DNA of 64,000 bases, taken from contig NZ_CAMPKE010000001.1 of the NCBI RefSeq assembly GCF_946887195.1, positions 62,001-126,000 on the forward strand, written 5' to 3'. This document shows, piece after piece, positions 50,172-58,654 of the stretch (position 1 is the first letter of the stretch; every line of letters starts with the position of its first letter). The translations under genes and the position numbers were made by a program. The DNA is from an uncultured Halomonas sp. (GTDB lineage: Bacteria; Pseudomonadota; Gammaproteobacteria; Pseudomonadales; Halomonadaceae). The notes under the pieces were generated by a model. It saw only the letters and a list, made by a program, of their open reading frames with translations. It was not told where the DNA came from and made no database searches.

Positions 50172-51574
50172 GCAAGGTTCTCCGTTGGGGCACTGGCCTC
50201 GGTTGCCGGCAATAACTCGGCATCCACACGCGGAATCTGGCGCAATCCCCAACTCCATTGAATGAGCGAGTCGGCCTCGGCGGCGCTGGCGGCGCCGGAA
50301 AACGCGACCAGACGATGGAACTTGTCGGCGAGCTCATCGCGGCTGAGGGTATTGCCGGGGTCGCCCTTGGGCTCATCGATGGCCGCTACCCAGTGCTGCC
50401 CACTGCGGCCGGTCGCCTCGATGCGTCCCAGCCAATGCCGTGGATAGGCGTCATCGACCTCGCTGTCGAGGGTCATCGATACCTTGTCGCGAAACTCGGC
50501 GACATTCGCATCGCTCAGCGCGAAGCCTTGGAATTCCTCGAGCCCCGCCTTGCCATGCACGGCGATCAGGCCGAGCACGGTGCCCATCGAGAACTTGGCC
50601 TGATGCACCGTATGCGGAACATCCACCGCGCCCAGCACGTCGATCGCGGCCTGGTGAACGCGTGCCGTGACGCTGGCGATATCGTCGTGGGCGAGCCCTT
50701 CGCGCTGCATCAATTCGAGTAGCGCATCGGCGGCGGGGTGGGTGTGGCGGCACGAGGCGTGATACTTGAACGAGGTTTCGACGAGCGCCCAACGGCTGCC
50801 CAGCCGGTCGGTCAGGTGCGCGGCATCGGCATCATCGGACATGCCGGCGGCCAAGCCCTGGGCGCCGTCGAGAATACGCTGCGCGCCGGTCAGGCCGTCG
50901 GCGGTCAGGTAGGCGGCGAGCAAGCCATCGGCGGCTGCCTTGGCGGTGTGCAACTGCTTGGAGTCGGCGCCGTCGCGCAGGAACTCCCACAACCCGGCGG
51001 CCTGGGTGCCGGCGCTGCCGATGGCATGCACGAAGGCGTCGCTATCGAAATCCAGCAACTTGCCGACCGCCACGGCGGCAGCGAGGGTGCCCACGGTGCC
51101 GGTGGTGTGGAACGTTCGATAGTGCGAGCGACCGAGAAACTCACCGATGCGAATGCCGGCTTCATAACCGGCGACGGCGGCGACGATCACATCTTCACCG
51201 CTCTTGCCGAGATCCTGGGCGGCGGCCAGCACGGCGGGAAACACCACGGTGCCGGGATGCAGCACGGAGCTGTTGTGCAGATCGTCCTGTTCGACGACAT
51301 GCGAGGCGGCTGCATTGACCAGCGCGGCGAAGTAGGGCGATGACAGCGCCCGCGTGGTCAGAATCTGACTGTTGGCGTTATTGGAGCCAGCGCCAGGCCC
51401 CATGCGAGCGGCATAGCGCTCGAAGAGCGGAATCGGATGATAGTTCCTGCCGGCCAGCGCCGAGCCGAGCCAGTCGAGAAACAGCTCCTCGGTGCGATCG
51501 ACGACCGAATCCGGTAGGTCGACGTAGCGCAGCTTGGCCAGGAAGTCGGCGAGAGTACGGGTCGGGTTAGTCAT
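50168..51574 (-). CDS. MmgE/PrpD family protein
   Basis: This is a 468-residue MmgE/PrpD-fold protein (2-methylcitrate dehydratase, immune-responsive gene 1/cis-aconitate decarboxylase family). It shows DWLGSALAGRN, NAAASHVVEQDDLHNSSVLHPGTVVFPAVLAAAQ, GYEAGIRIGEFLGRSHY and KYHASCRHTHPAADAL. A homologue is present in the Pseudomonas itaconate cluster. Possible roles are forming itaconate from cis-aconitate or processing a methylated or isomeric tricarboxylate. ATG 51574 follows GGGAGC. Confidence 0.88.
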   Translation of the reverse strand: MTNPTRTLADFLAKLRYVDLPDSVVDRTEELFLDWLGSALAGRNYHPIPLFERYAARMGPGAGSNNANSQILTTRALSSPYFAALVNAAASHVVEQDDLHNSSVLHPGTVVFPAVLAAAQDLGKSGEDVIVAAVAGYEAGIRIGEFLGRSHYRTFHTTGTVGTLAAAVAVGKLLDFDSDAFVHAIGSAGTQAAGLWEFLRDGADSKQLHTAKAAADGLLAAYLTADGLTGAQRILDGAQGLAAGMSDDADAAHLTDRLGSRWALVETSFKYHASCRHTHPAADALLELMQREGLAHDDIASVTARVHQAAIDVLGAVDVPHTVHQAKFSMGTVLGLIAVHGKAGLEEFQGFALSDANVAEFRDKVSMTLDSEVDDAYPRHWLGRIEATGRSGQHWVAAIDEPKGDPGNTLSRDELADKFHRLVAFSGAASAAEADSLIQWSWGLRQIPRVDAELLPATEASAPTENLA

Positions 51575-51593
51575 TGAAAGCTCCCAGGAGTCC

Positions 51594-52757
51594 TTAAAAT
51601 GAGCGTGGTAGTTCGAGCAAGTGCTCGGACACATAGGAGAGGATCAGGTTGGTCGAGATCGGCGCGACCTGATACAGACGCGTCTCGCGGAACTTGCGCT
51701 CGACATCGTACTCGCTGGCGAAGCCGAACCCGCCGTGGGTCTGCAGGCATACGTTGGCGGCTTCCCACGAGGCCTTGGCGGCCAGGTACTTGGCCATGTT
51801 GGCACTGGCGCCGGCGGGCTGCCCGGCATCGTATTCGTGACAGGCGCGCCAACGCATCAGATCGGCGGCCTCGACCTCGATATGCGCCTCGGCGATGGGG
51901 AACTGCACGCCCTGGTTCTGGCCGATGGGGCGGCCGAACACCTCGCGTTCGCGCGCATACTGGCTGGCCTTGTCGATGAACCAGCGGCCATCGCCGATAC
52001 ATTCGGCGGCGATCAGCGTGCGTTCGGCATTCAGGCCGTCGAGAATGTAGCGGAATCCTTTGCCTTCCTCACCGATCAAGCTATCGGCGGGAATCTCCAG
52101 GTTGTCGAAGAACAGCTCGTTGGTCTCGTGATTGACCATGTTGGCGATCGGCTGGACGCTCATGCCGTTGCCGATCGCCTCGGCCAGATCGACCAGGAAG
52201 ATCGACATGCCGTCGACCTTCTTCTTCACCTCGGCCAGCGGCGTGGTGCGGGCCAGCAGGATCATCAGATCGGAGTGCTGGATGCGCGAGATCCACACCT
52301 TCTGGCCATTGACGACGTACTTGTCGCCGCGCTTCACCGCCGTGGTCTTGATCTTGGTGGTGTCGGTGCCGGTGGTGGGCTCGGTCACCGCCATGGATTG
52401 CAGGCGCAGTTCGCCGGCGGCGATGCGCGGCAGAAAGGCGCGCTTCTGCTCCTCGGAGCCATGCCGCAACAGCGTGAACATGTTGTACATCTGACCGTGT
52501 ACGGTGCCGGAGTTGCCGCCGCAGCGATTGACCTCTTCGAGAATCACCGAAGCCTCGGTCAGCCCCAGGCCGGAACCGCCGTATTCCTCGGGAATCATCG
52601 CCGCCAGCCAGCCGGCCTCGGTCAGCTCCTTGACGAAGGCTTCGGGGAATTCCTTGCGCTCGTCGACACCGCGCCAATAGGCGGCATCGAACTGGGCGCA
52701 GAGGCTGCGCACGCCTTCGCGAATGGCGTTCAAGGCTTCGACGTCATGACTGAACAT
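51594..52757 (-). CDS. Acyl-CoA dehydrogenase
   Basis: This is a 387-residue flavoprotein. It has the usual domains: helical N-terminus, the middle beta domain AVTEPTTGTDTTKIKTTAVKRGDKYVVNGQKVWISR, and the C-terminal helices with QTHGGFGFASEYDVERKFRETRLYQVAPISTNLI. FAD-dependent oxidation of a short or branched acyl-CoA is expected. It sits inside the itaconate operon between ich and the PrpD-like gene. Its contribution may be to related substrates such as methylsuccinyl-CoA; the exact one is not known. Confidence 0.92.
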   Translation of the reverse strand: MFSHDVEALNAIREGVRSLCAQFDAAYWRGVDERKEFPEAFVKELTEAGWLAAMIPEEYGGSGLGLTEASVILEEVNRCGGNSGTVHGQMYNMFTLLRHGSEEQKRAFLPRIAAGELRLQSMAVTEPTTGTDTTKIKTTAVKRGDKYVVNGQKVWISRIQHSDLMILLARTTPLAEVKKKVDGMSIFLVDLAEAIGNGMSVQPIANMVNHETNELFFDNLEIPADSLIGEEGKGFRYILDGLNAERTLIAAECIGDGRWFIDKASQYAREREVFGRPIGQNQGVQFPIAEAHIEVEAADLMRWRACHEYDAGQPAGASANMAKYLAAKASWEAANVCLQTHGGFGFASEYDVERKFRETRLYQVAPISTNLILSYVSEHLLELPRSF

Positions 52758-53594
52758 TCAACGGCTCTCCTGGTATTCGATATTTGCACGATGGGCTGGG
52801 CCCTTGCTGTTGGCGGCCCATAGCTCCGCCTTGCCGGACGATAGACGACGCCCCGCGACCTGGAAGGGCTCGGGGGCGATCAAGGGTCGCAGGCCGCGGT
52901 AACCGAGATGGGTCAATAGCGCATCGGGATTGGCATTCTTGAAGGCGCGCACCAGCAAGGTGGCGATCATCGGGCCATGCACGACCAGCCCGGGATAGCC
53001 TTCCTGCTCGGTGGCGTAGGGCCAGTCGTAGTGGATGCGATGGCCATTGAAGGTCGCCGCGGAGTAGCGAAACAGCAGGGTCGAGGTGGGCTCGATGGTC
53101 TCGCTCCACTCAGGCTTTGGCAGATCGTCGTCGAGCGACAGGCGCGGCGGACTGGGCTCTCGATAGACGATATCCTGCTCTTCCTGGATCGTGAGCAATC
53201 CGCCTTGACGGTACTCATGGCGAACGGTGACGAACAGCAGCTTGCCGGTGCGGCCCTGCTTTTCATCGATCGCGGCGATGGTCGATTCGCGCTGCGCCTC
53301 GACCCCGACCCGCAACGGGGCGAGAAAATCGATGCGTCCGCCGGCCCACATGCGATTGCGGTCATCCGCGGGCGGCAGGAACCCACCCCGCGCCGGGTGG
53401 CCGTCGAGGCCCAGGCTGTCGGCAGCCAGCGGCTCTTGAAAGAACGCCCAATGCCACAGCGGCGGCAGGGCGGCACCCTGTTCGAGCGGAGGCTGCGAGA
53501 AAGTGGCAGCCAGGCGCTTGACCAGCGCCGGAGCCAAGGTATCGTCACTGTATTCCTTTCTGCCTAGCCAATCGGCTGCTGAGTCGCCGGACAT
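52758..53594 (-). CDS. ich: MaoC-like hotdog hydratase, probable itaconyl-CoA hydratase
   Basis: This is a 278-residue double-hotdog protein. The N-terminal half is FAS1-like (WHWAFFQEPLAADSLGLDGHP, MWAGGRIDFLAPLRVG). The C-terminal half carries the catalytic motif FNGHRIHYDWPYATEQEGYPGLVVHGP, with Asp and His as in mesaconyl-C4-CoA and itaconyl-CoA hydratases. Length equals that of Pseudomonas Ich. It would hydrate itaconyl-CoA to (S)-citramalyl-CoA. First gene of the operon and divergent from the LysR gene; the acyl-CoA dehydrogenase gene follows immediately. Confidence 0.88.
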   Translation of the reverse strand: MSGDSAADWLGRKEYSDDTLAPALVKRLAATFSQPPLEQGAALPPLWHWAFFQEPLAADSLGLDGHPARGGFLPPADDRNRMWAGGRIDFLAPLRVGVEAQRESTIAAIDEKQGRTGKLLFVTVRHEYRQGGLLTIQEEQDIVYREPSPPRLSLDDDLPKPEWSETIEPTSTLLFRYSAATFNGHRIHYDWPYATEQEGYPGLVVHGPMIATLLVRAFKNANPDALLTHLGYRGLRPLIAPEPFQVAGRRLSSGKAELWAANSKGPAHRANIEYQESR

Positions 53595-53742
53595 AGCTTT
53601 TCTCTCTCATTTTGTTTTAGGGGCTCCTTGGCAGCATGCGCGCCGTGCGGCGTTTGGGGAATTCGCATTTTCATGGGGTAGCGTTTGGTATGATTGAACA
53701 CGCCGGCCAAGCGCTCTCCCTCAGTCTCTCGAGTAACACGTC

Positions 53743-54681
53743 ATGCACTTCGATTTGCCCGACCTGCGCCTGTTCATTCACGTTGCCGAGGCGTCCAGCC
53801 TGACCGGCGGTGCGCGGCGGGCCTCGCTGTCGCCGGCGGCGGCGAGCATGCGCATCAAGGCGCTGGAAGGCCAACTGGGGAGTCGCCTGCTGTATCGCGG
53901 CAGCCAGGGCGTCGAACTGACGCCGGCGGGGCAGCGCTTGTTGCGTCAGGCGCGCGTGATCCTGCGCCAGGTGGAACACCTGAAGAGCGAGTTCACCCAA
54001 TACGGCGATGACGCCGCCGGCCACTTGCGTATCTTCGCCAACACCACGGCGGTGACCGAGTTCATGCCCGAGGTGCTGGCGGTGTTTCTGGCCGAGCGCC
54101 CCGGCGTGACGATCGACCTGCAGGAGCGGCTGACCCGCGACATCGTACGTGGCGTGCTGGATGGTTCGACGGACCTGGGCATCGTCGCCGGTCAAGTGAC
54201 CGCGACCGGATTGGAAATACTGCCGTTCAGCCAGGATCGCCTGGTGGTCGGGATGCCGATGGGTCATCCGTTGGCCGAGCGCGGCAAGGTCGATTTCAAG
54301 CAGACCCTGGATTACCCGCATATCGGCATGCACGACGGCAGCACGCTGTTGAGCTTTTTGCGCGAGCGGGTCGAGGCCTTGGGCCTCGATCTGCCACTAC
54401 GCATTCAGGTGTTCGGTTTCGAGGCCGCCTGTCGAATGATCGAGGCGGGCGTGGGCATCGGCATCATTCCCGAGTCGGCGGCACGCCGGCACCAGCGCAC
54501 CATGCAGCTTCAGGTTGTCGAACTGGACGAGCCATGGGCCGAGCGCGAACGTAGCGTAGTCGTGCGCGAGCGAGAGGCACTGCCGGGCTGTGGCCAGGCG
54601 CTGGTTGAGGCGCTTATGGCTTATGGGCGGGGCGATGGGGCTTCGGGCAGCGCCACTCTCGGATCGTTGCCCGGGAAGTGA
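53743..54681 (+). CDS. LysR family regulator of the itaconate operon
   Basis: This is a 312-residue LysR-type regulator: helix-turn-helix at about residues 18-38 (GGARRASLSPAAASMRIKALEGQLGSRLL), then the effector domain ending in a short Gly/Ser tail. It is divergent from ich with a gap of 148 bases, the position held by the LysR gene of the itaconate cluster in Pseudomonas. It probably activates ich-acd-prpD-ict-ccl in response to itaconate. It converges on the PQQ-dehydrogenase gene. Confidence 0.88.
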   Translation: MHFDLPDLRLFIHVAEASSLTGGARRASLSPAAASMRIKALEGQLGSRLLYRGSQGVELTPAGQRLLRQARVILRQVEHLKSEFTQYGDDAAGHLRIFANTTAVTEFMPEVLAVFLAERPGVTIDLQERLTRDIVRGVLDGSTDLGIVAGQVTATGLEILPFSQDRLVVGMPMGHPLAERGKVDFKQTLDYPHIGMHDGSTLLSFLRERVEALGLDLPLRIQVFGFEAACRMIEAGVGIGIIPESAARRHQRTMQLQVVELDEPWAERERSVVVREREALPGCGQALVEALMAYGRGDGASGSATLGSLPGK

Positions 54682-54720
54682 AACGCCGCCCGCGACGCCG
54701 GTGCCCATCCCGACTATCGG

Positions 54721-57234
54721 CTACTCCGGTAGCGCATAGGCAATCACGTAGTCGCCTCTCGGCGTTTCCATGAAGTGATGCCCGCCGGCCATGATGACCA
54801 GGTATTCGCGACCGGCCGCTTCATAAACCATCGGCGTGGCCTGACCGCCGGCCGGCAGAACGTCTTTCCAGACGGTCTCGCCCGTTTCGGTATCGATGGC
54901 CCGGATCAGGTTGTCGGTCGCCGCCGCGATGAATATCAGGCCGCCGGCCGTAACCGCCGGGCCGCCGTTATTGGGTGTGCCGATCAGGATCGGTAGATGC
55001 GTCGGGAGGCCGAAAGGTCCATTGGCTCGCGCCGTGCCGAGAGGACGGTCCCAGATGGTCTCGCCACTCGCCAGGTCTATCGCGCGTATGCCGCCATAGG
55101 GCGGCTTCTTGCACGGCATTCCCGTCCACGGCATGCGCCAGCCGGCATGGATCGAGATGGCGTAGGGAGTACCGAACATGGGCTGCGAGCCCGTGTGAAG
55201 GTTGTCCGGGTTGGCTATCTCTTCATGCGCAATGAGTTCGTTGTACATGGGGATGTCGTTGTAATTGACGATGACGACGCCCCGTTGGGGGTCGACCGCA
55301 ATGCCACCCCAGTCGGAGCCGCCGTTATAGCCAGGATACTCGATGTAGGGAGTGCCGGCGGTCGGCGGGGTATATATGCCTGCGTAGTTGGCCTCCTGAA
55401 ACTGGATACGGCAAAGCATCTGGTCGATCGGCGTCAAGCCCCACATATCGGTTTCGGTCAGCGGCGGCTGCCGGAGCGTGTGGTAGAGCGAGAACGGCTG
55501 AGTGGCCGTTCTCTCCTGCGGCTCCACCCCACCCTGCGGCACTGGCCGTTCCTCGACGCCGGTGAGCGGCTCGCCCGTGCGGCGGTTCAGGACGTAGATC
55601 TCGCCTTGCTTGCTCGACAGGATGATCGCCGGCACCGGACCTTCGTCGGTGGGAAAGTCCACCAGCGTGCCGGTCGAACCCAAGTCATAATCCCAGACAT
55701 CCTTGTGCACCGTCTGAAAATGCCAGACCGGCTCACCCGTGGTGACATCGATCGCGACCAGCGAGGTCGAAAACTCGTTTTCCGGCGGGCGGCGGGTCCC
55801 GCTCAGGAAATCGACGGTCGCATTGCCCATGGGCAGGTACACCAGGCCAAGCTCTTCGTCTGCAGAGGCCATCGTCCACATGTTCGGCGTGCCGCGAGTA
55901 TAGGTTTCTCCCTCGGGCGGCCGGCCTTCGCGTTCCGGACGCATCATATCCCATGCCCAAAGCAGCTCGCCGGTGACGGCATCGAAACCCTGAATGACGC
56001 CGGACGGGGACTCCAGTTCTATTCCATCCAATACCTGATGGCCGCTGACGATCACGCCGCGCACGACGATCGCCGAGGATTTGGCGACCCTGCCGGGCTT
56101 GACCTCGCCCATGCCGCGGGTGATGTCGACTTGCCCGTTGTTACCGAACCCGGGGCAGGGCTCACCGGTATCCGCATCCACGGCGATCAAGCGGTGGTCG
56201 AGCGTGCCCTCGATGATGCGCGGCGAGCAAAGGGCTGCATCCGTGGCCGGGGTATCGCCGCTAATCGACGCAGTGGCGCGACGGTCAGCCGTTGCATTGT
56301 TACTCGCGCTGGCTGTCTCGGCTACATCAGCTGGGGTATCGGAACCCTGATTCCTGGCGGTATCGGTGCCGGCTTCGGGTACCTCGTAATAGGCCACGCT
56401 ACGGCAAGCCGCGGTGTAGGGAATGTATTCATCCGGGTAATCGTGCTCGAAGCGCCAGAGCTCCTCGCCGGTACTGGCATCCAGCGCGATCAGATCATTG
56501 GTCGCCGAGCACAGGTACATCGTGCCATCGACCTCTATCGGTGTCGTTTCCGCGCCCCAGTTCGGGGGCAGTTCACCGGTACGATAGACCCAGGCACGCT
56601 CCAGGTTAGCTACATTGTCCGGAGTGATCTGCGTCAGTGGTGAATAGCGCATCGTCGCATTGCTGCGGCCGTATGCCGGCCAATCGCCCTTTGCCGGCGC
56701 ATTCGCTTCCTGCACGGTATCGCCACCGCGTAGCGGTAGTGGGGAGATGGAGGCGGGGGTCGGCGTTGCCTCCGCGATGCCCCAGTTCGCCTCCGAAAAG
56801 CCATGGGGAACGAATGCCAGTGCGAAGAAGGCTATGAAAACCAATACGCACAAACCGGCCAGCGATCCGGATAGTTTCTTGGGTGGCGCACTCTTGAGCA
56901 ACGGCATGAGCAGCGTGAGAAAAAAAGCCAGCACGCCGATCAGAGCAAACCGGGGAATCCATCCCCAGTAGTTCAAGCCCACTTCCCACAGCGTCCAGAA
57001 GAACGTGCCGAAGAACACGGCGCCATACCACCAGGCACCGGAAATGCGGCCACGCGCTAACTGAACACCCGCGATCACCAGGCCGATGCCGGCCACCAGG
57101 TAGTACCAGGATCCACCCAGGCCGATCAGTTGCACGCCGCCGATTATGAGGGCCAATCCCAAGAGCAGGAGAATGATGCCAAAGACAATCAAAAGCCAAT
57201 GGCCAGTACGATCCGTGTTGTATGCTGCAGTCAT
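54721..57234 (-). CDS. Membrane-bound PQQ-dependent dehydrogenase (glucose/quinate/shikimate family)
   Basis: This is an 837-residue enzyme. Five membrane helices (about residues 12-32, 42-60, 68-85, 92-112 and 126-143) anchor it to the inner membrane. The periplasmic eight-bladed propeller follows, with DWPAYGRSNATMRYSPLTQI, WAYRTGE-like blades, WGGIAVDPQRGVVIVNYN and PFGLPTHLPILIGTPNNGGPAVTAGGLIFIAA. It oxidises aldoses or quinate/shikimate and passes electrons to ubiquinone. An insertion of about 48 Ala/Thr/Asp/Ser-rich residues (287-334) is unusual. No PQQ biosynthesis gene is in the window. Glucose versus quinate specificity is undecided. Confidence 0.9.
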   Translation of the reverse strand: MTAAYNTDRTGHWLLIVFGIILLLLGLALIIGGVQLIGLGGSWYYLVAGIGLVIAGVQLARGRISGAWWYGAVFFGTFFWTLWEVGLNYWGWIPRFALIGVLAFFLTLLMPLLKSAPPKKLSGSLAGLCVLVFIAFFALAFVPHGFSEANWGIAEATPTPASISPLPLRGGDTVQEANAPAKGDWPAYGRSNATMRYSPLTQITPDNVANLERAWVYRTGELPPNWGAETTPIEVDGTMYLCSATNDLIALDASTGEELWRFEHDYPDEYIPYTAACRSVAYYEVPEAGTDTARNQGSDTPADVAETASASNNATADRRATASISGDTPATDAALCSPRIIEGTLDHRLIAVDADTGEPCPGFGNNGQVDITRGMGEVKPGRVAKSSAIVVRGVIVSGHQVLDGIELESPSGVIQGFDAVTGELLWAWDMMRPEREGRPPEGETYTRGTPNMWTMASADEELGLVYLPMGNATVDFLSGTRRPPENEFSTSLVAIDVTTGEPVWHFQTVHKDVWDYDLGSTGTLVDFPTDEGPVPAIILSSKQGEIYVLNRRTGEPLTGVEERPVPQGGVEPQERTATQPFSLYHTLRQPPLTETDMWGLTPIDQMLCRIQFQEANYAGIYTPPTAGTPYIEYPGYNGGSDWGGIAVDPQRGVVIVNYNDIPMYNELIAHEEIANPDNLHTGSQPMFGTPYAISIHAGWRMPWTGMPCKKPPYGGIRAIDLASGETIWDRPLGTARANGPFGLPTHLPILIGTPNNGGPAVTAGGLIFIAAATDNLIRAIDTETGETVWKDVLPAGGQATPMVYEAAGREYLVIMAGGHHFMETPRGDYVIAYALPE

Positions 57235-57437
57235 GTCCTATCTTCCCTGACTATGTAGCGGTATCCGTTGGTAGATGCTCATAATCAAGTCTTTGTCACC
57301 ACTACCACTCTGTCAAGGAACGTGGAATCACCGAGTTGATTACGACCCGGCAGCACCAGCACTCCGCATGTATCGCTGAGCTATGCTGAGGGTGGCATAA
57401 CTAGCGAAGTCCGCTGGACAATCATGGGGTATAGCCA

Positions 57438-58541
57438 TTGATCGGCGATCGCGATGTCATCGTCATCCACGACGAACGAATGCTGGATCACCGGCCCGAC
57501 GCCGAGGGGCCCTTTCTGCCTGGGCGATTGGCGAATCGGGTGCAGACCATTCTCGGCGGGCTCTTCGATGGCGTGGTGTTGAAGTGGAGTTACCCGGAGC
57601 ATCCGGGTCGCCTGCTGGCCATAACCGATCTGCTTGCGCGCGAACCAGTGCCCGGCGTGCGTTACGAGACGCCTCATGGCGCTTCGCAGGAACAGCTCGG
57701 GCGAGTGCACACCACCTCCTATCTGGAACATATCTACGCACTGCGCGGTAAGCAGGCCTGGCTGGATGTCGATACCACGGCGGTGTCTCCCGGCAGTGTC
57801 GAGGCCGCCGAAGTGGCTGCCGGTTCGGCCATCGCCGCGGTCGAGGCGGTTGTCGGCGGTCGCGCGCGCAGCGCCTTCGCGCTCTGCCGGCCCCCCGGCC
57901 ATCACGCGGATTCGGTTCGCGCACGGGGTTTTTGCCTGTTCAATAACGTCGCGGTGGCGGCGGCCCATGCCCAGGCCGTACTGGGCTGCGAGCGCGTATT
58001 GATCGTCGACTGGGACGTTCACCATGGCAACGGAACCCAGGATATCTTCTGGGCCTCGCCGGATGTGATGTTCTTCGATACTCATCGTGCCGCGCCTTTC
58101 TATCCGGGCTCCGGCAGTAAAGAGGACATCGGCGCGGGACTGGGCGAGGGGTTGACCGTCAACGTGCCCTTGCCGGCCGGCTGCGGCGATCTTGCGCTGG
58201 TCAGGGTCTTTCGCGAGATTCTCGTGCCGGCTACGGAGTGGTTCAAACCGGATCTGATTCTGGTCTCGGCGGGCTTCGACATGCATAGGCTGGATCTGTG
58301 CCTGAACCTGAGCTATAGCGGCTTCGGGGCGATGACCGCTATCGTTCAGGAGCTGGCCGACAAGCACTGCAACGGACGCTTGGCCATGGTGCTGGAAGGC
58401 GGCTATCACCTCGAGTCGTTGTCGCACGGCGTTAGAAGCGTGCTCGAGGTGCTGGCGGGCGGCGACCCATCGCTGGCCGAGGAGCCCGGCGCGCGGGAGA
58501 TCGCCGAGTTGATAGCCTTTCATAAAGGCGCTTTCAATTAG
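57438..58541 (+). CDS. Histone-deacetylase-family amidohydrolase
   Basis: This is a 367-residue class II HDAC-like enzyme, probably an acetylpolyamine or other N-acyl amidohydrolase. Visible are CRPPGHHA (the His-His charge relay), [21 protein letters not shown] (zinc Asp and His), FDTHR, SAGFD (second zinc Asp) and LEGGYHLE. The only in-frame start before the conserved region is TTG 57438, preceded by GGGGT; an ATG at codon 15 is possible but leaves a short N-terminus. Bacterial members remove acetyl groups from polyamines or small amides. It is divergent from the PQQ dehydrogenase, with a 203-base gap that shows no other gene. Confidence 0.9.
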   Translation: MIGDRDVIVIHDERMLDHRPDAEGPFLPGRLANRVQTILGGLFDGVVLKWSYPEHPGRLLAITDLLAREPVPGVRYETPHGASQEQLGRVHTTSYLEHIYALRGKQAWLDVDTTAVSPGSVEAAEVAAGSAIAAVEAVVGGRARSAFALCRPPGHHADSVRARGFCLFNNVAVAAAHAQAVLGCERVLIVDWDVHHGNGTQDIFWASPDVMFFDTHRAAPFYPGSGSKEDIGAGLGEGLTVNVPLPAGCGDLALVRVFREILVPATEWFKPDLILVSAGFDMHRLDLCLNLSYSGFGAMTAIVQELADKHCNGRLAMVLEGGYHLESLSHGVRSVLEVLAGGDPSLAEEPGAREIAELIAFHKGAFN

Positions 58542-58654
58542 ATGGTTTGATCCACTTCCCGGCGGCGAATGTGTAATACTTCAGACATATTTGCAGCGGC
58601 GCGCACGGGTCGGATTCCCTTTCCCCACCAGCGACCGCGGGCGAGGTTCCGATC

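Noticed and set aside
51621..52823. 400-codon plus-strand ORF opposite the acyl-CoA dehydrogenase
   Set aside because: Antisense shadow; the dehydrogenase motifs on the minus strand are unambiguous.
54997..56643. 548-codon plus-strand ORF opposite the PQQ dehydrogenase
   Set aside because: Antisense shadow without motifs; the propeller protein is clear.
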